Source of the DNA: Desulfosarcina sp.
Lineage (GTDB): Bacteria > Desulfobacterota > Desulfobacteria > Desulfobacterales > Desulfosarcinaceae
Assembly (NCBI GenBank): GCA_030642405.1
Contig: DAOWNV010000112.1
Location: forward strand, 1-8,194
Direction: 5' to 3'
Length of the DNA: 8,194 nucleotides
The translations under genes and the position numbers were made by a program. The notes below the pieces were generated by a model. That model was not told the origin of the DNA and ran no database searches. It worked only from the letters and a program-made list of their open reading frames with translations. Below are positions 1-5,105 of the stretch, in pieces; the stretch's first letter is position 1, and each line of letters opens with the position of its first letter.

Positions 1-240
1 CAGAATTCCGAGCTTAGATTGTATGTCGTTGGTCATACGGATAATATCGGTAAGTTAAGCCATAACATGCAACTTTCACAGAAACGTTCTGATGCGGTAG
101 TAGAAAAACTGATCTCGGATTATGCTGTGGATACAAATCGACTCAAAGCTTATAGTGTAGGTCCACTTGCGCCTGTAGCTTCAAACAAAAGTGAGGAAGG
201 ACGAGCCAAGAATCGTCGGGTGGAATTAGTTGAACAATAG
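1..240 (+). CDS. OmpA-family protein, C-terminal peptidoglycan-binding domain (5' end outside window)
   Basis: The reading frame is open from base 1 and ends at TAG 238-240, leaving 79 residues of a longer protein. These are a nearly complete OmpA C-terminal domain: GHTDN at in-window residues 11-15, LSQKRSDAV at 25-33, and SEEGRAKNRRVEL near the end. In OmpA-like domains the Asp of GHTD and the Arg of the LSxxR helix bind the diaminopimelate of peptidoglycan. Here they are D14 and R29, with the same 15-residue spacing as in characterised OmpA domains. The protein is therefore expected to sit in the outer membrane or periplasm and anchor it to the cell wall. The N-terminal part is not visible, so the full architecture is unknown; the tail style (VGPLAPVASN followed by EEGRAKNRRVELVEQ) recalls OmpA proteins that carry an N-terminal DUF4892 domain, but this is memory-based. 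The TTG at 19 is internal and not the start. Confidence 0.9.
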   Translation, partial: QNSELRLYVVGHTDNIGKLSHNMQLSQKRSDAVVEKLISDYAVDTNRLKAYSVGPLAPVASNKSEEGRAKNRRVELVEQ

Positions 241-341
241 TATGCGTCCTGACTATCTCGTAAAGGCAGCTGATTGACAAAGAGATACGTATCTATCTGA
301 TGTGTTGTACTATTACAATTGCTGATCCCGATCCAAGCCGA

Positions 342-358
342 AGGGCGGATTCCGCCCT
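342..358. terminator. GC-rich hairpin between convergent genes, possible bidirectional terminator
   Basis: A perfect 7-bp stem (AGGGCGG 342-348 with CCGCCCT 352-358) closes a 3-nt loop in the 159-bp gap between the OmpA-family gene and the convergent methyltransferase gene. The position suits termination of both. No good T-tract follows on either strand (only GGGGTTTATAAT on the + side), so intrinsic termination is uncertain. Apart from a 12-bp palindrome at 283-294, nothing else stands out in 241-399. Confidence 0.4.
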
Positions 359-399
359 GATGGGGTTTATAATCAACTTCTTTGTTATTCGGTGAAAAC

Positions 400-1365
400 C
401 TATACCGTGATATGCCAGCAGCGGTGAATCGTTTTGCGTTTGCTTCTGAAATCTTCCGGTATGGTGATGGCTGTAATCTCTTTTATTTGGGAAACGTTGA
501 GTTCATCCATTCGGAGTTCAAACTTTTGATGGTTGGTAGAGAAAAATAGATCGCCGCCAGGTCGGATAATATTGATTACCGCTTTCAAAAGGCGGGGATG
601 ATCCCGTGTGATGTCAAAAAACATGTTTCTGATTTTCGTGGTTGAATAGGAAGGCGGGTCCACCACGGCCAAATCGAAGCGTTGCTTATTCTTAACAGCA
701 CTTTTTAAAAAATCAAATGTGTGTGCCTGAGTCAGTTTGTTGGTCGTCGGATCGATTCTATTGAGTGACATGTTTTCCCTTGCCCATTGAATTGCGCTTT
801 CCGACCGGTCTACGGAGAGGGTCGAACGGGCCCCTCCCTTTGCTGCATAACAGGAAAAGGAACCCGTATAGCCATAGAGATTGAGAAAATCTTTGCCTGC
901 GGAAGTTTTCCGTATGATCTGCCGTGTATCACGGTGATCGGAGAATAAACCTGTATCGACATAGTCGTACGGGTTGACCAGGAATTTTAAATCTCTTTCC
1001 CGCAGAACAATTTTTTTATTTGTATAATCGATGCGCGTATAGCGGTTCCCATCCTGGTTTCCGGCCCGGCGTTCTTTAAGGTGCACATTTTCCATCGGTA
1101 CATTTAAAATTTGGGCCACGGCCCTGCCCATGAGGGGCAGCCATTCGGGCACTGATTGCCGGCGCATGTATTCTCCAATCACCAGATGACCGCCATACCA
1201 GTCCACGACGGCACGAATTTCGGGGATGTCCCAATCGTAAAGCCGGAAGACATCGATGTTTTGCCTGGCAAAACGACCGCGCAGGTGTTTAAAACGCTTT
1301 TTGACCCGATTGGCCAGCATTTCTTGTTGCCGGTAAAATTGCTTTGGAATCGTCTTGTAGTTCAA
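400..1365 (-). CDS. rlmK: RlmK-like 23S rRNA (guanine-N7)-methyltransferase, stand-alone
   Basis: A 321-residue class I SAM-dependent methyltransferase that resembles, over its whole length, the C-terminal (RlmK) half of E. coli RlmKL, which makes m7G2069 in 23S rRNA. Matching landmarks are NRVKKRFKHLR at 19-29, RLYDWDIPE at 41-49, YVDTGLFSDHRDTR at 135-148, SAM-binding motif I FLNLYGYTGSFSCYAAKGGA at 160-179, the acidic loop SVDRSES at 184-190, catalytic DPPSYS at 236-241, FDITRDH at 250-256 and the C-terminal RCWHIT. The RlmL half (THUMP domain plus second methyltransferase) is absent, so only one of the two E. coli activities is encoded here. The start is unsettled: TTG at 1365 has AGGAAA about 10 nt upstream, while ATG at 1320 (residue 16) has a poor ribosome site; both keep all conserved parts. 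It lies 28 bp downstream of hsp20 on the same strand and is probably cotranscribed. A related RlmI/YccW-type m5C enzyme is the main alternative, but the RLYD, DPPSYS and FDITRDH patterns favour RlmK. Confidence 0.85.
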   Translation of the reverse strand: MNYKTIPKQFYRQQEMLANRVKKRFKHLRGRFARQNIDVFRLYDWDIPEIRAVVDWYGGHLVIGEYMRRQSVPEWLPLMGRAVAQILNVPMENVHLKERRAGNQDGNRYTRIDYTNKKIVLRERDLKFLVNPYDYVDTGLFSDHRDTRQIIRKTSAGKDFLNLYGYTGSFSCYAAKGGARSTLSVDRSESAIQWARENMSLNRIDPTTNKLTQAHTFDFLKSAVKNKQRFDLAVVDPPSYSTTKIRNMFFDITRDHPRLLKAVINIIRPGGDLFFSTNHQKFELRMDELNVSQIKEITAITIPEDFRSKRKTIHRCWHITV

Positions 1366-1393
1366 GAAAAATTGTTTCCTATCTAAATCGGAG

Positions 1394-1843
1394 TCACTCG
1401 ATATCTACAGAAATTTGCCTGGTAATGTCATCTTCCGGTTTGGGGATCTCAACGGTAAGTACGCCTTTATTAAATTTCGCTTTGATCGACTCGGGTAGGA
1501 TCATTGCGTGCATGGTGAACATTCGAATAAAATGACCGCAAATTCGCTCCCTTCGATAAAAATTTGCTCCCTGGGGGGCTGGAACTGGGTGCCTCTCACC
1601 GCTGATGGTCAGCATATTTTCTTTTACTTCAACCGATACGTCCCCCTTTTCAACTCCAGGCAAGTCGACTGCGATGACGACACTCTGTTCGGCCTCATAG
1701 ATATCTACTTTTGGGGTCCAGTCGCAAAGCGGTGTTTGACCGGTTTCATCGGTCTCACAGGGGAATGAATCGTCAAAGAGTCTGTTGATACGGTCCTGAA
1801 GGGTGGCAATGTTTCCTAAAGGGTCCCACTTGATAATGGCCAT
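1394..1843 (-). CDS. Hsp20/alpha-crystallin family small heat shock protein
   Basis: A 149-residue ATP-independent chaperone that should bind unfolding proteins in the cytoplasm as oligomers. The N-terminus MAIIKWDP followed by a LQDRINRLFDD helix is typical of bacterial Hsp20. The alpha-crystallin domain runs from about 41 to 135: DWTPKVDIYE 41-50, VVIAVDLPGVEKGDV 55-69, LTISGER 78-84, YRRER 96-100 and the signature GVLTVEIPK 127-135. The C-terminus ends ISVDIE, which supplies an I-x-V/V-x-I tail of the kind that docks subunits. The start ATG at 1841-1843 is chosen because AAGGAG lies 5 nt upstream; an in-frame ATG eight codons earlier (1867) has no such site and would place the ribosome site inside the gene. 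The stretch ICGHFIRMFTMHAMILPE (101-118) is less canonical than the usual GxFxRxFxLPxxV and carries a few extra residues. It leads the putative hsp20-rlmK pair. Confidence 0.93.
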   Translation of the reverse strand: MAIIKWDPLGNIATLQDRINRLFDDSFPCETDETGQTPLCDWTPKVDIYEAEQSVVIAVDLPGVEKGDVSVEVKENMLTISGERHPVPAPQGANFYRRERICGHFIRMFTMHAMILPESIKAKFNKGVLTVEIPKPEDDITRQISVDIE

Positions 1844-1884
1844 GACATCTCCTTGTTTTTTGCTCATAGATTATCGTTGATGTC
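1832..1884 (-). promoter_or_regulatory. hsp20 leader with start-site complementarity, candidate RNA thermometer
   Basis: On the minus strand the leader holds GACATC (1884-1879) and GATAAT (1875-1870). Downstream lie their exact complements: GATGTC (1849-1844), between the Shine-Dalgarno and the ATG, and ATTATC (1837-1832), in codons 3-4. Either 6-bp pairing would loop or mask the translation start; they interleave, so they exclude each other or form a pseudoknot. Small heat shock genes are the classic hosts of ROSE and fourU thermometers, but neither consensus is clearly present, so this is inference from complementarity alone. Confidence 0.3.
1849..1854 (-). promoter_or_regulatory. Ribosome binding site deciding the hsp20 start
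   Basis: Read on the minus strand this is AAGGAG, 5 nt before the ATG at 1843. It excludes the upstream in-frame ATG at 1867 as the main start. The six bases after it (1849-1844, GATGTC) are complementary to GACATC further up the leader (1884-1879). Confidence 0.85.
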
Positions 1885-1904
1885 TGACAACTGAGAGCTG
1901 ACAG
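1884..1904. repeat. Three tandem 7-bp repeats (CTGANAR)
   Basis: Bases 1884-1890 (CTGACAA), 1891-1897 (CTGAGAG) and 1898-1904 (CTGACAG) form three head-to-tail heptamers. They lie in the divergent hsp20/S1 intergenic region, within the expected untranslated leader of hsp20. Function is unknown; this could be slippage-generated spacer DNA. Confidence 0.5.
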
Positions 1905-1931
1905 CGCGGTGTTAATAGCTTAACATTCGAA

Positions 1932-1958
1932 AAATTATCCTTCTTCTACGGTTGTCAA
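1932..1958 (-). promoter_or_regulatory. Candidate promoter for hsp20-rlmK
   Basis: Read on the minus strand, a perfect TTGACA (1958-1953) is followed after 15 nt by TAATTT (1937-1932), inside the run GGATAATTTTT. The -35 match is perfect, but the -10 is imperfect and the spacing short. A sigma-32 type promoter (CTTGAAA and CCCCATNT) and a CIRCE operator were looked for and are not evident. The TTGACA overlaps an 11-bp palindrome, GGTTGTCAACC (1950-1960). Confidence 0.35.
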
Positions 1959-1988
1959 CCCTGAAAGCCGCGGGTCCAACCCATAATT

Positions 1989-2016
1989 GGCTTGCAAAAG
2001 CCACCATTTTCTGGTG
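1989..2016 (+). promoter_or_regulatory. Two adjacent small hairpins in the S1-gene leader
   Basis: GGCTT (1989-1993) pairs with AAGCC (1998-2002) around a GCAA tetraloop. CACCA (2002-2006) pairs with TGGTG (2012-2016) around TTTTC. They share base 2002 and lie 37 nt before the ATG of the S1-domain gene. The E. coli rpsA leader is also structured and bound by S1 for autogenous control, so an equivalent role is conceivable, but the stems are short and the transcription start is unknown (a lone CATAAT at 1982-1987 lacks a -35 box at proper spacing). Confidence 0.3.
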
Positions 2017-2052
2017 AAGTTGCCGCAAATTTAAACGATTGGGAGAACAATC

Positions 2053-3510
2053 ATGAACGACAACGAAAAAAGCGAATTTCCTGAAAGCGAGGAGAATTTT
2101 GCCGACCTGTTGGAATCCTATAGTGTGGGCATGAACGAAAATATCCAGATCGGCGACCAGATCTGTGGCCGAATTATTTCCATCGGTACCAATACCGTTT
2201 TTGTAGATACGGGCACCAAGGTGGACGGCGTGGTTGAAAAGGCCGAACTGCTGGATGAAGATGGAAGGCTGGCTTTCGTTGAGGGGGATGAACTGGACCT
2301 CTATGTCGTGGTTGCCGATGAAAGTGAAATCCGGCTATCAAAAGCCATGTCAGGTATCGGCGGTTTGAATATGCTTCAAGATGCCTGGGAACAGCGGATT
2401 CCGGTAGAAGGAAAGGTTGCCGCCACCATCAAAGGTGGTTTTCAGGTGGAAGTGATCAAACGCAGAGCTTTTTGCCCCATCAGCCAGATGGACCTGACCT
2501 ACGTGGAGGATCCGGAGATTTATGTGGGACAGACCTTTTCTTTTCTCATCAAACGTTTCGAAGAGCGAGGCCGAAATATCGTTGTGTCGCGCCGTGATCT
2601 CCTTCAAAAAGAGCTGGAAGCCGGCCGAGAAGCGTTCATGGAACAATTGGATGAAGAAAAGGTCTACGAGGGTACCGTGGTTCGTATAATGCCGTTTGGC
2701 GCGTTCGTTTCCCTGGCTCCCGGTGTAGATGGGCTGGTTCATATAAGCGAATTGAGTTGGTCCCGATTGGACACGCCGGAACAGGCTGTTGCCGTTGGGG
2801 ACCGCCTCAATGTGAAGATTTTAAGTGTTAAGGCTGGGGAAAAGCCTGGGACTCAAAAGATGTCGCTTTCCGTCAAGCAGACCTTGGGCGATCCATGGTC
2901 CGAAGCGCCAAACAGGATCCGCGTGGGAGATAAAATTAAGGGAAAGGTCACCCGATGCGCCAATTTCGGTGCTTTTGTTGAGCTTTATCCCGGTATTGAA
3001 GGCTTGGTTCACATCAGTGAAATGAGTTATACGCGCAGGGTATTAAGGCCGGAAGAGGTGGTTTCTCCGGGTGACGAGGTTATGGTGCTGATCAAAGAGT
3101 TCGAGCCGGACCGTAAGCGAATCTCCTTGAGCATCAAGGATGCCGAAGGAGATCCCTGGGAGGATATCGATGAAAAATTCAAGCCGGGGACAACGGTAAA
3201 GGGGCAGGTTGAAAAGAAAGAACGATTCGGCATTTTCGTCAATCTGGCACCAGGCATAACCGGCCTGCTGCCTAAATCGAAAATTACTGCCTCAGATAAA
3301 TCTTCCGTCATTGAAACCCTCAAACCCGGCGCTACCATTACCGTGACCATCGATACGGTGAATAGCAGGGAACGGAAAATATCCCTGGGAACCGGCGACA
3401 TTTCGGACGATCAGGGCTGGCAGGAATACACCGGCAGTTCTGCCGGTTCATTAGGCTCTTTGGGTGACCAACTGCAAAAAGCCCTATCACGACAGAAAAA
3501 GGGAGGTTGA
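2053..3510 (+). CDS. Ribosomal protein S1-like RNA-binding protein with five S1 domains
   Basis: This 485-residue protein consists of five OB-fold S1 domains at about 33-98, 118-182, 204-275, 291-362 and 379-446. Domains 3 and 4 are the most canonical, with the FGAFVxLxPGxxGLVHISE core at 215-233 and 305-323 and a closing K/RxSLSxK strand. The GDPW linkers at 279-282 and 367-370 are typical of S1 proteins. Domain 1 is acidic and divergent, and domain 2 lacks the GLVHISE core, as is usual for the ribosome-binding end of S1. True bacterial S1 usually has six domains and about 550-580 residues, so this is a shortened paralogue or variant that should bind single-stranded RNA, on the ribosome or elsewhere. 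The N-terminus is acidic (ESEENFADLLESYS). The start ATG 2053 follows GGGAGA with 6 nt spacing. It opens the cluster, with trxB 2 nt after its stop. Whether the genome also carries a six-domain rpsA cannot be seen here. Confidence 0.88.
   Translation: MNDNEKSEFPESEENFADLLESYSVGMNENIQIGDQICGRIISIGTNTVFVDTGTKVDGVVEKAELLDEDGRLAFVEGDELDLYVVVADESEIRLSKAMSGIGGLNMLQDAWEQRIPVEGKVAATIKGGFQVEVIKRRAFCPISQMDLTYVEDPEIYVGQTFSFLIKRFEERGRNIVVSRRDLLQKELEAGREAFMEQLDEEKVYEGTVVRIMPFGAFVSLAPGVDGLVHISELSWSRLDTPEQAVAVGDRLNVKILSVKAGEKPGTQKMSLSVKQTLGDPWSEAPNRIRVGDKIKGKVTRCANFGAFVELYPGIEGLVHISEMSYTRRVLRPEEVVSPGDEVMVLIKEFEPDRKRISLSIKDAEGDPWEDIDEKFKPGTTVKGQVEKKERFGIFVNLAPGITGLLPKSKITASDKSSVIETLKPGATITVTIDTVNSRERKISLGTGDISDDQGWQEYTGSSAGSLGSLGDQLQKALSRQKKGG
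3501..3506 (+). promoter_or_regulatory. Ribosome binding site deciding the trxB start
   Basis: GGGAGG lies inside the last codons of the S1 gene, 6 nt before GTG 3513. The in-frame TTG at 3507 abuts this site directly and cannot use it, so GTG 3513 is the likely start. Confidence 0.8.
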
Positions 3511-3512
3511 TT

Positions 3513-4490
3513 GTGGCTCAGTGCGATTTTTATGATTTAGTGATTATCGGCGGGGGGCCGGGTGGATTGTCAGCAGCAGTTTATGCCATGCGGGCGGCCT
3601 TGGAAACAGTGCTTGTGGAAAAAGGTGTCACCGGCGGACAGGTAACCATGAGCGATGAGGTCGAAAATTACCCGGGGTTTTCCCATATCAGTGGTGCCGA
3701 ACTCTCCATGAAATTTACCCAGCATGCCCAGTCTTATGATCTGGAAATAATTTCCAGGGAGGTGACGGCTCTGAACCCGGGGTTGAAGCATCACACGGTA
3801 AAGTTGGCAAACGGTGAGGAACTGAAAGCCCATGCTGTGGTTGTCGCAACCGGTGGTAGTCCCAAAAAACTGGATATTCCCGGAGAGCGTGAATTCTATG
3901 GCAAAGGGGTTTCCTACTGCGCCACCTGTGACGGTTTTTTCTTCAGGGGGAAAACGGTGGTGGTTGTCGGTGGCGGAGACAGTGCCGCGGAAGAGGCCCT
4001 TTACCTGGCCAAATTGTGCAAAAAAGTCTACATTGCCCATCGTCGGGATGAGTTGCGGGCCAGCAAGATCCTTCAGCAGCGGATTTTCGATGATTGTAAT
4101 ATTGAGATGCTGTGGAATACCGTTATCTCACAGATTAATGCCGGTGATGATGGTGTCAATGGTGTTCAATTAAAGGATACCCTGTCAGCGGAAACGCGGG
4201 TTCTGGATGTGGACGGTGTTTTTGTTTTTATCGGCTTTAATCCCAACAACGAACTGGTTCCTGCAGGCACCCGAATGAATGCGGATGGAATGGTCGTTAC
4301 CAACGAAAAATGTGAGACAAATACTCCCGGAATTTACGTGATAGGAGATTTAAGAGAGAAATTCGCCCGTCAGATTGTCCTCTCCGCGGCAGACGGCTGT
4401 ACCGCTGCTTTAGCCGCAGCTCATTATGTGGAATTGAAAAAATCCATGGGGGAGGAGACCTGCGATTTCCCCCCGGACTCGGATGAATGA
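3513..4490 (+). CDS. trxB: Thioredoxin-disulfide reductase (NADPH)
   Basis: A 325-residue cytoplasmic FAD flavoenzyme that passes electrons from NADPH to thioredoxin. The FAD-binding GGGPGG is at residues 13-18, followed by TGGQV and ENYPGF. The redox-active CATC is at C136-C139 in YCATCDGFFF. The second Rossmann motif GGGDSA is at 153-158, and HRRDELRA at 176-183 has the arginines typical of NADPH specificity. The C-terminal FAD contact is IGDLREKFARQI, then SAADGCTAALAA. Length is normal for low-molecular-weight TrxB, with a short acidic tail (CDFPPDSDE). GTG is used as start because of GGGAGG at 3501-3506. It begins 2 nt after the S1 stop and its TGA overlaps the next ATG, so it sits in the middle of an operon. 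No thioredoxin gene is in the window. A ferredoxin- or F420-dependent relative is less likely given the HRRxxxR motif. Confidence 0.95.
   Translation: MAQCDFYDLVIIGGGPGGLSAAVYAMRAALETVLVEKGVTGGQVTMSDEVENYPGFSHISGAELSMKFTQHAQSYDLEIISREVTALNPGLKHHTVKLANGEELKAHAVVVATGGSPKKLDIPGEREFYGKGVSYCATCDGFFFRGKTVVVVGGGDSAAEEALYLAKLCKKVYIAHRRDELRASKILQQRIFDDCNIEMLWNTVISQINAGDDGVNGVQLKDTLSAETRVLDVDGVFVFIGFNPNNELVPAGTRMNADGMVVTNEKCETNTPGIYVIGDLREKFARQIVLSAADGCTAALAAAHYVELKKSMGEETCDFPPDSDE
4448..4473 (+). promoter_or_regulatory. G/C-run hairpin at the trxB end, possible translational coupling element
   Basis: GGGGGA (4448-4453) can pair with TCCCCC (4468-4473) around a 14-nt loop, 13 nt before the ATG of the lipid A deacylase gene. 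The G-side includes GGAGG, the only strong Shine-Dalgarno-like run nearby, and it lies too far (over 30 nt) from the ATG when unfolded. Ribosomes finishing trxB would melt this stem, fitting ATGA stop-start coupling. This is inference from base pairing. Confidence 0.3.
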
Positions 4491-5089
4491 TCTATGTGAA
4501 CAGGGAAAAAGGAGTACGATTTTCCAGAGACGTTTGTTTGTTCCTTGGAATAATGGTACTATTCTTTGCTTTTTTTAAGGCGGAAAATGTTCAGAGTGAG
4601 GAACATCAATCCCAGTCATGTTGGATCAAAGAACTCCGTTTCGGCGTGGCTGCACATGATGTGGATGGCCTATGGAGTGGCTCCTCCAAAGAAGATGGAC
4701 CGGACTTTTGTGCGGAAATCGGGTTCAACCATGAGCTGTTCCATCTATCGTCGGTGACAGCCTATCCCAATGCAGGTGTGAATATCAACACACGTGGTGA
4801 TACCAGTAAAGTCTACGGGGGGATTCTCCTTGAGTGGACACCGGCACCAACTATTTCTCTTTCAACGGGTTTAGGCCTGGCACTGCATAATGGCCAAACA
4901 GATACCCAGGCGACTGATAGAAAATCCCTTGGATCTAAAGTACTTTTCAGGATTCCTATCGAAATAGGTATTGCCGTCAGCCGGCATCACAGAATTATCC
5001 TGGCATTCGACCACATTTCCAACGCGTACTTGGCCACACCTAACGAAGGAATGGATACACTCGGTCTGCTTTATGCGTACCGGTTTTAA
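4487..5089 (+). CDS. PagL-like lipid A 3-O-deacylase (acyloxyacyl hydrolase family)
   Basis: A 200-residue outer membrane protein of the PagL family, which removes a 3-O-linked acyl chain from lipid A in an eight-stranded barrel. A positively charged N-terminus and a hydrophobic stretch (about 16-30) look like a Sec signal peptide, probably cut near residues 35-38. The mature part begins ELRFGVAAHDVDGLWSG. Further family landmarks are NTRGDTSKVYGG 101-112, GLGLALHNG 128-136, DRKSLGSKVLFRIPIEIG 144-161 and DHISNAY at 175-181; the chain ends in a barrel-closing YAYRF. In P. aeruginosa PagL the catalytic triad is H126, S128 and E140. Here H176 and S178 match, and the Glu position (Ser+12) is D190 in NEGMDTLG, a conservative acid swap that I believe is common in this subfamily. 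C45 and C75 could form a disulfide. Its ATG overlaps the trxB TGA (ATGA) and has no close ribosome site, so translation is probably coupled to trxB. Confidence 0.85.
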   Translation: MIYVNREKGVRFSRDVCLFLGIMVLFFAFFKAENVQSEEHQSQSCWIKELRFGVAAHDVDGLWSGSSKEDGPDFCAEIGFNHELFHLSSVTAYPNAGVNINTRGDTSKVYGGILLEWTPAPTISLSTGLGLALHNGQTDTQATDRKSLGSKVLFRIPIEIGIAVSRHHRIILAFDHISNAYLATPNEGMDTLGLLYAYRF

Positions 5090-5105
5090 AGGTTGACAAC
5101 AGAAA

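Noticed and set aside
283..294. Perfect 12-bp palindrome AGATACGTATCT, with a TTGACA at 274-279 just upstream, possibly a small RNA promoter ending at the 342-358 hairpin.
   Set aside because: No convincing -10 box follows the TTGACA (best is TCTGAT), the hairpin has no T-tract, and no gene start depends on it.
1508..1768. Plus-strand open frame of 86 codons opposite hsp20, and other open frames opposite the S1, trxB, YkgJ-like and aminotransferase genes.
   Set aside because: Each lies within a gene whose protein family is clear; the translations show no recognisable domain and are best explained as shadow frames.
1844..1867. Upstream in-frame ATG (1867) as hsp20 start, adding MSKKQGDV.
   Set aside because: No ribosome site precedes it, while AAGGAG stands 5 nt before ATG 1843 and MAIIKWDP is a typical Hsp20 N-terminus.
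1952..1987. TTGTCA (1952-1957) with CATAAT (1982-1987) as a promoter for the S1 gene.
   Set aside because: The spacer is 24 nt, too long for a sigma-70 promoter.
3507..3512. TTG 3507 as trxB start.
   Set aside because: It directly abuts the GGGAGG ribosome site; GTG 3513 has correct spacing.
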